64,000 nt of DNA from Pectobacterium carotovorum. GTDB taxonomy: Bacteria; Pseudomonadota; Gammaproteobacteria; Enterobacterales; Enterobacteriaceae. Both the position numbers and the translations under genes were made by a program. Under the pieces are notes generated by a model. That model was not told the DNA's origin. It was given only the letters and a program-made list of their open reading frames with translations, and made no database searches. The stretch covers positions 124,001-188,000 of the forward strand of contig NZ_JAXAFK010000006.1 in assembly GCF_033898505.1 (NCBI RefSeq). The letters run 5' to 3'. This document shows, in pieces, positions 1 through 9,657 of this stretch; within the stretch, counting starts at the first letter, position 1, and each line of letters opens with the position of its first letter.

Positions 1-1
1 C

Positions 2-613
2 TGGCTGGAAAAAGTGCTGGTGACGCCGGCACACCATCGGGTACACCACGTGAATGATCGCGCTTATGCCGATAAGAACTTCGGCGGTACCTTCATTTTT
101 TGGGACAAACTGTTCGGCAGCTTTTGCCCGCAGCTGCCTGACACGCCTTTCCGCTACGGTGCTGGAAAAGACACGCCATCGAAAAACCCGTTTTGGGCCA
201 GTAACCTGCCTTTTATGCAGTACCTGAAGCTGTCGGTGCGCCGTACACGTCAGGCAACGTTTCGCTGTACGCCAGTGGCGTTGATTGCCGGAGCGATGCT
301 GCTGTTTGCGCTGGTGGTGGGCTATGTCTACCTGTATGGCTACGGCTATGATTCCGCCGATCTGTCGCAGGCGGCGCTCTTCCTGCTGCTGGTGGCGGGT
401 GCGGTGGCGCTGGGTGGGATTTCCGAAGGACGGCGCTGGGGCATTTACGTTTGGCTCGTGGTGGTGGTGCTATTCCCCGCTGTGTTTCTTGTCTATCTGG
501 GCTGGGAAGCGCTCTACTGGAAGATTGCGATGCTGATGTTGGCGCTGCACGGGCTGGCGATGGCGGCTGGCTGGGGCCGACATCCTCTGACTGGAGAGCA
601 TGAAAATGGCTAA
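2..613 (+). CDS. Sterol desaturase / fatty acid hydroxylase family protein, 5'-truncated by window edge
   Basis: The frame is open from base 2, so the true start lies upstream; the GTG at 14 is internal. The first visible residues contain an HHRVHH histidine box followed by a conserved NFGG..FWD..FG stretch, the metal-binding end of the sterol desaturase/fatty acid hydroxylase superfamily (di-iron, membrane-embedded). After about 70 residues come four hydrophobic helices, a longer membrane tail than many family members have. It overlaps the next desaturase gene by 14 bp, so the three lipid-modifying genes are probably one operon. The substrate cannot be told from the sequence. Confidence 0.8.
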   Translation, partial: WLEKVLVTPAHHRVHHVNDRAYADKNFGGTFIFWDKLFGSFCPQLPDTPFRYGAGKDTPSKNPFWASNLPFMQYLKLSVRRTRQATFRCTPVALIAGAMLLFALVVGYVYLYGYGYDSADLSQAALFLLLVAGAVALGGISEGRRWGIYVWLVVVVLFPAVFLVYLGWEALYWKIAMLMLALHGLAMAAGWGRHPLTGEHENG

Positions 614-1745
614 TGTGCTTCCCGCCAGGCCATATCCGGCTCAGGGGGAACAGGCTTTTCATCGGGCATTACAGCGAGAAACGTCGGCCTACCTTCGTGC
701 TAACCACGATCATCGCTTTGCCGATAGCGGGCAGTTTATTAAGGCCGGATTACTCTTTTTATGCTGCATCGCCTGTTATGCCCTTTGTTTAGTGCAGCAG
801 GTGGCGTGGGCGTTTTTCCTGAGCTATTTTTCTTTCATCATGCTGTCGATGCTATTGAATATCATCGTGAATCATGACGCTTCCCATAATACGTTTTTCC
901 GCAATCGAACGCTTAACCGCGTAGTAGGACGAATAGTGACGTTGCCGTTAGGCATCGATCCTGACTACTGGCGTTTGCGCCATGTGGACTTCCACCATAT
1001 TTATCCGAATGTGGAACATTACGATCTGGATACGGAAGAGAATGGGGTTTTTCGCCAAACGCCTTTTCAGCGTCACCGCGCCTACATGCGCTATCAGCAC
1101 CTCTACTGGCCGCTAGTCGCGTCGTTGTCGCTCCCTTATATCGCCTGGATTTTTGACTGGGCCGATCGTCTGGGTAAAACCCCGGTTAACGCTCGCGTGG
1201 TGCAATCAGGCTATCGCGGGTGGATGATTTTTATCGGCAGTAAAGTCGGCCATATCCTGCTGTTGCTGGCGATTCCTATCATCGTTGGGGGAGCGAATGG
1301 CATTAGCCCTGGCACCGTATTGTTAAGTTATTTGCTGGGTCAGATGTTAGCCTCGCTGCTGGTGGTATTTTTACTACTGGGTACGCACTGGGCTGAGGCT
1401 GAGTTCTATGCTGTGACCGATGCGGAGGCCATGCCTCAGGGCTGGTATCAGCACAACTTTGCGACCGCCTGTGACTGGCTGCCGACGCCGCGCTGGCTTG
1501 AGCACTGGACGGGAGGGTTAAACCTGCACCTGACGCACCATCTTTTTCCGGGGTGGCACCATCGCCATTATCCCGCGCTCGCCGCTATTTTACGGCGCGT
1601 TGCCGCCGAGCATGGCATGAACTATCGCTGCATTACCTATCGTGAGCTACTGGCGAGTCAGCGTCGGTTTCTAAAATCGATGGGCGAGGGGAGCGATCAA
1701 CATACGGTGAAACATGCCGCACCACCTACACCAGAGGAAGAGTGA
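600..1745 (+). CDS. Membrane fatty acid desaturase (first of a tandem pair)
   Basis: A 381-residue integral membrane protein with the three histidine boxes of the FA_desaturase family: HDASH (residues 92-96), a second box H128/H132/H133 and HLTHH (310-314). These would hold the di-iron centre that removes hydrogens from an acyl chain using O2. Hydrophobic segments lie near 48-90 and 205-262. The ATG at 600 overlaps the preceding gene, and its stop overlaps the ATG of the next desaturase by one base, implying translational coupling. Family assignment is firm; regiospecificity and substrate are not visible. Confidence 0.85.
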   Translation: MKMANVLPARPYPAQGEQAFHRALQRETSAYLRANHDHRFADSGQFIKAGLLFLCCIACYALCLVQQVAWAFFLSYFSFIMLSMLLNIIVNHDASHNTFFRNRTLNRVVGRIVTLPLGIDPDYWRLRHVDFHHIYPNVEHYDLDTEENGVFRQTPFQRHRAYMRYQHLYWPLVASLSLPYIAWIFDWADRLGKTPVNARVVQSGYRGWMIFIGSKVGHILLLLAIPIIVGGANGISPGTVLLSYLLGQMLASLLVVFLLLGTHWAEAEFYAVTDAEAMPQGWYQHNFATACDWLPTPRWLEHWTGGLNLHLTHHLFPGWHHRHYPALAAILRRVAAEHGMNYRCITYRELLASQRRFLKSMGEGSDQHTVKHAAPPTPEEE

Positions 1746-2842
1746 TGCCCGCACCGCTGAAGCCGCTACGCTATGAGCAAGGTCGCGATCTGGCGTTGCA
1801 TCGGGCGTTGATGAAGGCCGCGAATAACTATCTGGCGGAAACGGGCGACCACCGTTTTGCCAACGCCGGATTTATCGGCAAGACGGTGTTTCTGGTGGCG
1901 CTGTGTCTGACGTTTTATGGTTTCAGCCTCCGGCAGACGACGCTATGGGGTTTTACGGGCTGCTATTTTGGCTTTATTTTTACCGCCATGTTTCTGGCGG
2001 TGAATGTGATACATGATGCCTCGCATAACGTCTTTTTCCGGCGGCCGTGGGCGAATCGCCTGCTCAATATCGTGGTGAGTATTCCGCTCGGCATGGATTC
2101 CGACTGCTGGCGAGTGAGGCATGTGATTTTCCATCATGCACACGTGAATGTGCAGCACTACGATCTGGATATCGAAGAGAACGGCGTCTTGCGGCAATCG
2201 CCCTACCACCGGTTTCGCTTTTTTATGCGGGCCCAGCGCTACTACTGGCCGATGGTGGCGTCGCTGACCTTCCCCTGCATCATCTGGTTTTTTGACTGGA
2301 TCGATCGCGCGGGGAAAACGCAGGTGACGCGCAATATGACGCTTCAGGGCATGAAGGGCTGGGGTGTTTTCCTGCTTTCAAAAGCGCTGCATGCCCTGCT
2401 GGCGCTGGCGATTCCTTACTGGCTGTTGTCGCCGACAGTCGTTAGCGTCAGTTCGCTGCTGCTGGTTTATCTGCTGAGCCAGATGCTGTCGTCGCTGATT
2501 TTTGTTGTCCTGATTCTGGGGTCGCACTGGGCAAAAGGAACGTTCTATCAGGCACCGGAAGATGGGTTATTCAGGCATGGTCGCTATCAGCATGTCTTTT
2601 CCACCACAGTGGATTGGTCTACCCGTCCTGCCTGGCTTGGTTATTGGCTCGGGCAGCTCAATATGCACCTGACTCACCATATTTTCCCCAACTGGAATCA
2701 TCGGCATTATCCCGCGCTGTCGAAAATTATTGCGGACGTTGCGCCGCGTTACGGCATTGATTATCAATGCATTACGTTAAAAGCGATTTTGGTTGAGCAA
2801 CAGCGCTTTCTTAAAAAAATGGGAAATGGCAGTAAGAAATAG
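1745..2842 (+). CDS. Membrane fatty acid desaturase (second of a tandem pair)
   Basis: Paralogue of the preceding gene: the same HDASH, second-box HH and HLTHH histidine motifs, a similar length (365 residues) and shared stretches such as HYDLD.EENGV and HRHYPALS, so the pair arose by tandem duplication. I take ATG 1745, overlapping the upstream stop as TGATG with a purine-rich AGAGGAAG just before it; a GTG three bases upstream is a weaker choice. Likely acts on membrane lipids together with its neighbours. Confidence 0.85.
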   Translation: MPAPLKPLRYEQGRDLALHRALMKAANNYLAETGDHRFANAGFIGKTVFLVALCLTFYGFSLRQTTLWGFTGCYFGFIFTAMFLAVNVIHDASHNVFFRRPWANRLLNIVVSIPLGMDSDCWRVRHVIFHHAHVNVQHYDLDIEENGVLRQSPYHRFRFFMRAQRYYWPMVASLTFPCIIWFFDWIDRAGKTQVTRNMTLQGMKGWGVFLLSKALHALLALAIPYWLLSPTVVSVSSLLLVYLLSQMLSSLIFVVLILGSHWAKGTFYQAPEDGLFRHGRYQHVFSTTVDWSTRPAWLGYWLGQLNMHLTHHIFPNWNHRHYPALSKIIADVAPRYGIDYQCITLKAILVEQQRFLKKMGNGSKK

Positions 2843-2902
2843 CCCGTTATCTCTATTTATTAATAAGTTAGATTTTCATCTGTATTCAAGGAGCGATACT
2901 TC

Positions 2903-3832
2903 ATGCGTTATTTATCTCTGGCCGTTTCATCCCTGCTGTTCTTTTTTACCTCGTCCGTCTGGGCCATGGATTGCAGCAAGGCCAGCACAGACAGCGAGAA
3001 AATGATTTGTGCCAGCAGCCGTTTACAGCAGCTCGATGCGGTATTAAACAAGGCCTATCAGGGTTACGTGAAAAAGGCAGACAACGCGCAGGCGCGTCAG
3101 GAGCAGCGCGCGTGGCTGGCCGAGCGTGACCGCTGTAAGGATGACGTTTGTCTGGGGAATGAGATGGTTTCTCGTATTCAGACGCTTTCCGGGAGTGAAA
3201 ATATCTCCCTGATTACTCAGGCATCAGACCAGTGGGACTTTGTGCTCAGCGTGGCGACGTGCGATCTCGACTCTTCTTACTCAACCTGTGAAGGCCCCGG
3301 CACGCTGGATATCTTTAAGAAAGGGCGCGGTGAGCTGTTCCAGCGTATCACGATGGAAAATATGTTCATCGAGCTGAACAAAAAAGGTGAGGTAACGGCG
3401 AATCTGGTTGAGGTCTACGGCGAGAACAACAGCGGTCTGGTGATTGATGACGCTAACTTCGATCGCCACGCGGATATCATAGTGCGTAATGGCAACAGCG
3501 GGGCTTACGGCGGGCCGTCTTACGATGTGTTCCTGTTTGATGTGGAAAAGCAGCAGTTCACCCTGAATGCGTCGCTGACTGAGTTAGCCAGCACCAACCT
3601 CGGCTTGTTCGATATCGATGAGAAAAGTAAGATCATTACGACGTTTACCAAAAGCGGCTGCTGCTGGCATCAATGGTCTGCCTATCAGATCGCCAATAAT
3701 CAGCCTGTCCTGATTGCCGAAACCACGGAAGCCTATTCCGAAGAGAAACAGGCGATGGTCGCTACCACGCGCGAGCTGGTGGGCGGCAAGTGGAAGGTGA
3801 AGGAAGAGATCGTAAAAACCGACGAACAGTAA
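2903..3832 (+). CDS. Exported protein with N-terminal LprI (DUF1311) domain
   Basis: A Sec signal peptide (basic start, hydrophobic core, cleavage near VWA-MD) is followed by a four-cysteine segment at about residues 22-95 (DCSKA..D.EKMIC, Q..W...RD.C). This pattern belongs to the LprI/DUF1311 domain, known from a lysozyme inhibitor and from many periplasmic proteins of unknown role. The remaining ~210 residues resemble the beta-rich tails of such proteins but show no catalytic motif. AAGGAGCG precedes the ATG. Inhibition of lysozyme is possible by domain analogy only. Confidence 0.7.
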   Translation: MRYLSLAVSSLLFFFTSSVWAMDCSKASTDSEKMICASSRLQQLDAVLNKAYQGYVKKADNAQARQEQRAWLAERDRCKDDVCLGNEMVSRIQTLSGSENISLITQASDQWDFVLSVATCDLDSSYSTCEGPGTLDIFKKGRGELFQRITMENMFIELNKKGEVTANLVEVYGENNSGLVIDDANFDRHADIIVRNGNSGAYGGPSYDVFLFDVEKQQFTLNASLTELASTNLGLFDIDEKSKIITTFTKSGCCWHQWSAYQIANNQPVLIAETTEAYSEEKQAMVATTRELVGGKWKVKEEIVKTDEQ

Positions 3833-4121
3833 TATTTCCTGCTTCATAGACAGGCGCCGTGGTTGAATGCGGTGTCTGTCACTGCTTCGTTTATTCCCCC
3901 TCCGTTGTCGTTATTCCCGTGTTCCCCGAGACTTTGCAAAAGTGTTACGTCAGGCGTGCTCAGCATGACTTTTTTGCCACTTGCTAGACTGAGATGGCAG
4001 CCATGAAAAGGTAAATGCCGCGCAAAACGCGCAGCATGGCAAAACTTCACAAAAAAGACGTGTTTTATTAACAACTCGTTTATGCGTTGTATTCTCTAAC
4101 CCTACTTTGGAGATGCCTGAC
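3833..4121 (+). other. Intergenic region upstream of aldA
   Basis: About 290 bases with no supported gene; the minus-strand open frames here have no ribosome site or family resemblance. It must hold the aldA promoter. I could not point to a convincing CRP or FNR box. Confidence 0.4.
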
Positions 4122-5561
4122 ATGAGCACCACCCAAAAACGTATGTACATCAACGGTGAGTTTGTTGAAAACAGAAGCGGGAAGTGGATTGATGTGGTCA
4201 ACCCGGCCACAGAACAGGTTATTTCACAGATCCCGGAAGGGTCCGCTGACGACGCAAAGAGAGCGATAGAGGCAGCAGAAGCCGCACAGCCGGGCTGGGA
4301 AGCGCTGCCTGCGGTTGAGCGCGGTGTCTGGCTGCACAAGATTGCCGATGGTATCCGCGAGCGTGAAGCCGAACTGACCGATACTATTATCGCGGAAGGC
4401 GGTAAGACGCACGGTCTGGCGCAGACGGAAGTGCTGTTCACCGCTGACTACCTCGACTACATGGCGGAGTGGGCGCGCCGTTATGAAGGCGAAATCATTC
4501 AGAGCGACCGCCCGAATGAAAACATCTTCGTTTTCCGCAAAGCGATTGGCGTTACGACCGGTATTCTGCCGTGGAACTTCCCCTTCTTCCTGATTGCGCG
4601 TAAAGCGGCACCGGCGCTGATTACCGGTAATACCATCGTCATCAAACCGAGCGAGATCACACCGAATAATGCGGTGATTTTCGCCGAAATTATTCACAAA
4701 ATTGGCCTGCCGAAAGGCGTCATCAATTTCGTTACCGGCTACGGACCAACGGTCGGGCAAGAGCTGGCTGCTAACCCGAAAGTCGGCATGGTTAGTCTGA
4801 CTGGCAGCGTGGCGGCGGGGATTGCGACCATGACGGCGGCGGCGCAGAACGTCACTAAGGTGTCGCTGGAACTGGGCGGTAAAGCGCCAGCCATCGTGAT
4901 GGACGATGCCGATCTCGATCTAGCCGTGAAAGCGATTGTCAGTTCCCGCGTCATCAACAGCGGGCAGGTGTGTAACTGTGCTGAGCGTGTTTACGTGCAG
5001 AAAGGCATTTACGACGAGTTTATCGCGCGTATTAAAGCCGCGATGGAGCAGGTGACTTTCGGCAACACGGCGGAGAAAAAGGCGCTGGATATGGGGCCGC
5101 TGATCAGCGCGGCGGCGTTACAGCGTGTGGAAGACAAAGTCGCAAAAGCGGTATCGCAGGGCGCGAAAGTGCTGCTCGGTGGCAAGCGCGAAAGCGGTAC
5201 GGGCTATTTCTACCCGCCCACGCTGCTGGTGGACGTGAAACAGGAGATGCCGATCATGCACGAAGAGGTGTTTGGTCCGGTGCTGCCCGTCGCCACCTTC
5301 GACACGCTGGAAGAGGCGATTAAAATGGCGAACGACAGCGAATACGGCCTGACGTCGTCGATCTATACTCAAAACATCAACACCGCGATGAAAGCGCTGA
5401 AAGGGCTGAAGTTCGGCGAAACCTACATTAACCGTGAGAACTTCGAGGCGATGCAGGGCTTCCATGCGGGCTGGCGTAAATCCGGTGTGGGTGGGGCGGA
5501 CGGCAAGCACGGCTTGCAGGAATATCTGCAAACGCATGTCGCGTACCTTCAATTTCACTAA
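4122..5561 (+). CDS. aldA: Lactaldehyde/glycolaldehyde dehydrogenase
   Basis: A 479-residue NAD-dependent aldehyde dehydrogenase that closely follows E. coli AldA throughout. Visible motifs are PWNFP in the cofactor domain, the ELGGKAP glutamate, the nucleophile region NSGQVCNCAERV and EEVFGPV. It oxidises lactaldehyde and glycolaldehyde to lactate and glycolate in the cytoplasm. ATG 4122 is chosen because GGAG sits nine bases upstream and the protein then begins like AldA; earlier in-frame TTG and ATG codons would overlap the ribosome site. The lactate-oxidising lldD follows on the same strand, which fits lactaldehyde to lactate to pyruvate. Confidence 0.93.
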   Translation: MSTTQKRMYINGEFVENRSGKWIDVVNPATEQVISQIPEGSADDAKRAIEAAEAAQPGWEALPAVERGVWLHKIADGIREREAELTDTIIAEGGKTHGLAQTEVLFTADYLDYMAEWARRYEGEIIQSDRPNENIFVFRKAIGVTTGILPWNFPFFLIARKAAPALITGNTIVIKPSEITPNNAVIFAEIIHKIGLPKGVINFVTGYGPTVGQELAANPKVGMVSLTGSVAAGIATMTAAAQNVTKVSLELGGKAPAIVMDDADLDLAVKAIVSSRVINSGQVCNCAERVYVQKGIYDEFIARIKAAMEQVTFGNTAEKKALDMGPLISAAALQRVEDKVAKAVSQGAKVLLGGKRESGTGYFYPPTLLVDVKQEMPIMHEEVFGPVLPVATFDTLEEAIKMANDSEYGLTSSIYTQNINTAMKALKGLKFGETYINRENFEAMQGFHAGWRKSGVGGADGKHGLQEYLQTHVAYLQFH

Positions 5562-5618
5562 CAGGCAATTTCACTAAAGTCATGCCGATCGTTTAAGCAT
5601 CGAGATACACGGGGCGAC

Positions 5619-5657
5619 CACAGGGGTGAGGTGTCCCTGCGGGAACCTCCCCCTGTG
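5619..5657 (+). terminator. Stem-loop between aldA and lldD
   Basis: CACAGGGG..AGGT pairs with ACCT..CCCCTGTG around a GC-rich loop, a strong stem of about 12 pairs. It is followed by TTTCCCC rather than a clean T-run, so it may be a weak terminator or an RNA-stabilising structure. Confidence 0.4.
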
Positions 5658-5774
5658 TTTCCCCTAAAAACGGACTTAAGTGAACAGTATGAATTCCACT
5701 AAAAGCAGCTCCAGTAACGGTCATTCCACTTACCGTAACAGTGGCACAAACAAGAAGAAGGATGGGAAAGGACG

Positions 5775-6935
5775 ATGATCATCTCTGCTTCAACGGACTA
5801 CCGGGCGGCGGCGCAGCGTAAGCTGCCGCCGTTTCTTTTCCACTACGCCGATGGCGGTGCGTATGGCGAGCACACGCTTAGGCGTAATACCGCCGATCTG
5901 GCGGATATCGCGCTGCGTCAGCGCATCCTGAAAAATGTTTCCGACCTTAGCCTGGAAACACAGCTGTTCGGCGAAAAACTGGCAATGCCGGTGGTGCTGG
6001 CGCCCGTTGGCCTGACCGGTATGTACGCCCGACGCGGCGAGGTTCAGGCTGCCCGTGCCGCGGCACAGAAGGGCATTCCCTTTACGCTGTCTACCGTCTC
6101 TGTCTGCCCGATTGAGGAGGTGGCTCCCGCTATCGATCGGCCGCTGTGGTTCCAGCTCTATGTGTTAAAAGACCGTGGTTTTATGCGCAATGTGCTGGAA
6201 CGCGCGCAGGCGGCAGGGGTCAAGACGCTGGTGTTTACCGTGGATATGCCGACGCCGGGCGCACGCTATCGTGATGCCCATTCCGGCATGAGCGGCCCGA
6301 ATGCGGCGATACGCCGTGTGTTGCAGGCGATGGTGCATCCACAGTGGGCATGGGACGTTGGCCTGAACGGTAAACCGCACGACCTGGGCAATGTCTCCGC
6401 CTATCGCGGCACGCCGACGACGCTGGAGAACTATATCGGCTGGCTGGCGGAGAATTTCGATTCCTCTATTTCGTGGCAGGATTTGGCGTGGATTCGCGAA
6501 ATGTGGAAAGGGCCGATGATCATCAAAGGCATCCTTGACCCGGAAGATGCCAAAGAAGCGGTCAGGTTCGGCGCAGACGGCATTGTGGTTTCCAACCACG
6601 GTGGTCGTCAACTGGACGGCGTGCTATCGACGGCACATGCATTGCCAGCTATCGCCGATGCGGTGAAAGGTGATATCACCATTCTGGCGGATTCCGGTAT
6701 TCGCACCGGTCTGGACGTGGTGCGCATGATTGCGCTGGGGGCGGACAGCGTCATGCTCGGGCGCGCGTTTGTCTACGCGTTAGCGGCGGCGGGCGAAGCG
6801 GGCGTGGTTAACCTGCTGAACCTGATCGAAAAAGAGATGCGCGTGGCGATGACGCTTACCGGCGCTAAAGCCATTGCCGACATCACCACCGACTCGCTGG
6901 TGCAGGCGACCCGGCAGCGATTGGATGGCTTCTAA
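5775..6935 (+). CDS. lldD: L-lactate dehydrogenase (quinone/FMN-dependent)
   Basis: A 386-residue FMN-dependent alpha-hydroxy acid dehydrogenase nearly colinear with E. coli LldD. Visible are the N-terminal [20 protein letters not shown], the substrate-site motif [14 protein letters not shown] and the catalytic [10 protein letters not shown] (histidine base) followed by DSGIR and LGR for FMN phosphate. It oxidises L-lactate to pyruvate at the inner membrane, passing electrons to quinone. It ends about ten residues before the E. coli protein. AAAGGA precedes the ATG. The lldP and lldR partners are not adjacent. Confidence 0.93.
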   Translation: MIISASTDYRAAAQRKLPPFLFHYADGGAYGEHTLRRNTADLADIALRQRILKNVSDLSLETQLFGEKLAMPVVLAPVGLTGMYARRGEVQAARAAAQKGIPFTLSTVSVCPIEEVAPAIDRPLWFQLYVLKDRGFMRNVLERAQAAGVKTLVFTVDMPTPGARYRDAHSGMSGPNAAIRRVLQAMVHPQWAWDVGLNGKPHDLGNVSAYRGTPTTLENYIGWLAENFDSSISWQDLAWIREMWKGPMIIKGILDPEDAKEAVRFGADGIVVSNHGGRQLDGVLSTAHALPAIADAVKGDITILADSGIRTGLDVVRMIALGADSVMLGRAFVYALAAAGEAGVVNLLNLIEKEMRVAMTLTGAKAIADITTDSLVQATRQRLDGF

Positions 6936-7038
6936 GCACGAATCACGTGGTGAGCGTCTCTCGCCGCGTGATGGCTTTGAACCTTCCCCTGAACGTTGGT
7001 AGCCTTTACGCGATAACGCTGCGTTGGGGGAGAGGTGA

Positions 7039-7614
7039 ATGGGTGGGCGCATAATTACCGTGGTGGATTACGATCCACAGTGGGCAACGAAGTACGAAAC
7101 GGCGGCGCGAGCGATAGCACAGGCGCTCGGTGAGGTCGCGGTGAGACTTCATCATATCGGTAGCACGGCCGTGCCGGGGCTACCCGCCAAACCAGTGATT
7201 GATATGCTGCTGGAAGTGGTCTCGCTGTCCGATTTGGACCGATTGGATTATGTCATGGTCGATTTGGGCTATCGTCCCCGTGGAGAAAATGGGATCGCGG
7301 AGCGTCGTTACTACACTAAGGGCGGCGATGATCGTACGCATCACCTGCACGCCTTTGTGGTGGGTGACGAGCATATTCAACGGCATCTGGTTTTTCGGGA
7401 CTATCTGCGTGCAAACCCTGCTGTATGTACGGAATATGCGGCAATAAAGCGTGCTGCCGCACAGGCTTGTGACAACGATGCCGCACGATATAGTCAGTTA
7501 AAAGATGACTTTATCGCGATGCTGAGGCGCTTGCGTAGCCATTTCCTCCGAATCCGGCGTTTTTTCCTATATTGCAAACGCCCCACTTCGTTCTATATTT
7601 CGAGGGCAGATTGA
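7039..7614 (+). CDS. GrpB family protein (UPF0157, nucleotidyltransferase-like)
   Basis: Contains the GrpB/UPF0157 signature: YDPQW near the start, LHHIGSTAVPGLPAKPVIDMLLEV at residues ~38-60, then RYYTKGG....HHLH and FRDYLRANP. The family has a nucleotidyltransferase-like fold of uncertain function. GGAGAGGTGA directly precedes ATG 7039. The last ~25 residues are an atypical basic tail that may be an extension by read-on. Confidence 0.85.
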   Translation: MGGRIITVVDYDPQWATKYETAARAIAQALGEVAVRLHHIGSTAVPGLPAKPVIDMLLEVVSLSDLDRLDYVMVDLGYRPRGENGIAERRYYTKGGDDRTHHLHAFVVGDEHIQRHLVFRDYLRANPAVCTEYAAIKRAAAQACDNDAARYSQLKDDFIAMLRRLRSHFLRIRRFFLYCKRPTSFYISRAD

Positions 7615-7631
7615 ACGAAGGGGAAATCGTT

Positions 7632-8846
7632 GTGAATATTAAAGGGCTTACGAAGGGATTCTTCATCCTGATCTTATTTGTCGTCACGCTGGCGTTTTTT
7701 GACATCCTGGCGCCGTATTATTCCGCCATCTTGTGGGCGGCGGTGTTGGCCATCATCTTCCATCCGCTGAAAAGCAAAATTCGGCAAAAATTGAACGATC
7801 GCAACGGTGTTGCCTCGCTGCTGACTGTCCTGATCATCTTCCTGATCGTCTTCATTCCATTGGGGGTCATTGTTTCCTCGTTGGTGGTTGAGATTAACGG
7901 GGTTTACACCCGATTGCAGGACAGCAATACGCAATTCCCAGTGGTGCTGGCGGAGCTGCTTCAGCATCTGCCGAAGTGGGCGCGGCATTTTCTGGCGGAA
8001 CACAATCTGGATAACGCCGCCAAAATACAGCAAGAGCTGTCTCAGGTTGCGCTGAAAGGTGGGCAATATCTGGCGGGAAGCGTGCTGCTGATCGGTAAAG
8101 GCACATTCACCTTCTTCGTTGGTTTCGGGGTGATGCTCTACCTGCTCTTTTTCCTCCTGAAGGACGGCTCTTATCTGGTGAACCTGATTCTGGAATCGCT
8201 GCCGCTTTCCACCCATGTTAAGCACCACTTGCTGGTGAAATTTGCCGCCGTATCTCGGGCGACCGTAAAAGGCACCGTGGTTGTGGCGATTGTGCAGGGG
8301 ACACTGGGCGGTATTGCTTTCTCCATTGCAGGGATAGAAGGTAGCCTGCTGTGGGGCTCGCTGATGGCGTTCCTGTCGCTTATTCCTGCCGTGGGGTCGG
8401 CGATTATCTGGGTGCCAGCCGCGATCTTCCTGTTCGCGACGGATATGCTCTGGCAGGCCATCTTCATTGTCGCGTTCTTCGTGCTGGTGATTGGACTGGT
8501 CGATAACATCCTGCGTCCGCTGCTGGTGGGGAAAGACACCAAAATGCCGGATTACCTGATTCTGATCGCCACGCTGGGCGGTATGGAAATCTACGGTATC
8601 AACGGTTTTGTGATTGGCCCGCTGATTGCTGCGTTGTTCATCGCCTGTTGGAATATTCTCTCCGGGCGTGACAATCAGGAGAATATTGAAGGCATTGACG
8701 AGGATTTTATCGAGGAAGGCCGCCTGTACGCGAGTTCGGCGAACCCCGAAGAAACTGATGCGGCGGTGAGTCAATCGTCGGACCGCAAGGCGGTAGCTGA
8801 GCCAACGGCGGAAAGTCAGGATGCGGAAAAGAAGAAAGTAGAGTGA
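7632..8846 (+). CDS. AI-2E family (PerM/YdiK-like) membrane transporter
   Basis: Roughly 404 residues with about eight hydrophobic helices and the AI-2E_transport layout: two N-terminal helices, a long extracytoplasmic segment (~80-150) and a C-terminal bundle with GSAIIWVPA, DNILRPLLVGK and GGMEIYGINGFVIGPLIAAL. The family covers a proposed autoinducer-2 exporter and sodium/proton antiporters, so the substrate is open. GTG 7632 is preferred (GAAGGGGA upstream); a longer reading starting within grpB lacks a ribosome site. The acidic C-terminal tail is low complexity. Confidence 0.85.
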   Translation: MNIKGLTKGFFILILFVVTLAFFDILAPYYSAILWAAVLAIIFHPLKSKIRQKLNDRNGVASLLTVLIIFLIVFIPLGVIVSSLVVEINGVYTRLQDSNTQFPVVLAELLQHLPKWARHFLAEHNLDNAAKIQQELSQVALKGGQYLAGSVLLIGKGTFTFFVGFGVMLYLLFFLLKDGSYLVNLILESLPLSTHVKHHLLVKFAAVSRATVKGTVVVAIVQGTLGGIAFSIAGIEGSLLWGSLMAFLSLIPAVGSAIIWVPAAIFLFATDMLWQAIFIVAFFVLVIGLVDNILRPLLVGKDTKMPDYLILIATLGGMEIYGINGFVIGPLIAALFIACWNILSGRDNQENIEGIDEDFIEEGRLYASSANPEETDAAVSQSSDRKAVAEPTAESQDAEKKKVE

Positions 8847-8856
8847 GCCGCCTACG

Positions 8857-9219
8857 CTAAGTCCAAATCTCTTGCCCCTCGGGCGTGATCCACACCACGC
8901 CTGCTGGGGCTTTGGCTAAGAACCACAGGCCAAATTCATCGACATCATCACATTCATCATTGGATTCATTCGGTGGAAAGGCGTTGCGGAGCCGATCGAC
9001 CTGATGTCTCACTTCGCCTTGCAGGTATGCGCCCTGACTGGCGAGCCTGATTCGACCCTCTGCAATGAGGCGCTCCAGTAGCGTGAAAAACAGCGCCTGA
9101 CGCTGCGCGTATGTTAGCGGTTTGGCTCTACACTCCACCGCAATGTGTTGCCATATCGCGCCCATCGACAGCCCGTATGCGCTGGTCGTGACAGCATCGT
9201 AGATCTTGTTGTCATCCAT
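8857..9219 (-). CDS. Small protein resembling the DUF596 family
   Basis: 120 residues, convergent with the AI-2E gene and only 10 bp from it. The layout (MDD..IYD....A.GLSMGAIWQHIA, then an FFTLLERLIAEGRIRLA core and a C-terminal WFLAKAPAGVVW) recalls DUF596 proteins, which often occur as orphan genes next to polymorphic-toxin loci. No catalytic residue stands out and no signal peptide is present. Family call from memory, moderate confidence. Confidence 0.5.
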   Translation of the reverse strand: MDDNKIYDAVTTSAYGLSMGAIWQHIAVECRAKPLTYAQRQALFFTLLERLIAEGRIRLASQGAYLQGEVRHQVDRLRNAFPPNESNDECDDVDEFGLWFLAKAPAGVVWITPEGQEIWT

Positions 9220-9259
9220 CTCGCTCGCTGCTTCCTGTTTTTGTCAGAGGCTGATGTTT

Positions 9260-9646
9260 CTAACGCGTAGGGTCGTAGGCATTTATTTCATGGCTCCACG
9301 GAATCACATGGTCGTCGACCGCGACGTGCCATTCGCAGTGCGTCAGAGCGGAGCGTATTTCGGATAAACACTGGCACCAATGCTGAACGCCAACCCAGGT
9401 GGCTTCCTCGTCATTATCGGGAAGTTTGGTCGAACCAGAGAACACGATCCCTTTCCTGAATACGTTACCGGTTTTTACGTTGAGGGCGAAATCAAATGAC
9501 TCCCAGTTTAAACCTTCTGCGGCTGTCAGATATTTCTCAATGTGTTCATCAACGGAATGGCGTTTGACAATCTCCTTTACGGCAGAGATCTCTTTTGGGC
9601 TCAGGGATTTTTTACGTCGTGCGGTGTAATAGAGCGAAATTGCCAT
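9260..9646 (-). CDS. Hypothetical cytoplasmic protein
   Basis: 128 residues, no signal peptide or membrane segment; tryptophan-rich C-terminal half (TWVGVQHWCQ, HCEWHVAVDDHVIPW). Size, acidity and position beside another orphan gene would suit an immunity protein, but no cognate toxin is present, so this is speculative. I do not recognise the family. Confidence 0.5.
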   Translation of the reverse strand: MAISLYYTARRKKSLSPKEISAVKEIVKRHSVDEHIEKYLTAAEGLNWESFDFALNVKTGNVFRKGIVFSGSTKLPDNDEEATWVGVQHWCQCLSEIRSALTHCEWHVAVDDHVIPWSHEINAYDPTR

Positions 9647-9657
9647 GTTGCCTCATT

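Noticed and set aside
3844..4441. Minus-strand frames upstream of and inside aldA
   Set aside because: Overlap the aldA promoter and coding region; no ribosome site or motif.
7674..8774. 366-codon minus-strand open frame
   Set aside because: Lies fully inside the AI-2E transporter gene; residue use (His/Arg/Gln-rich) is typical of an antisense shadow.
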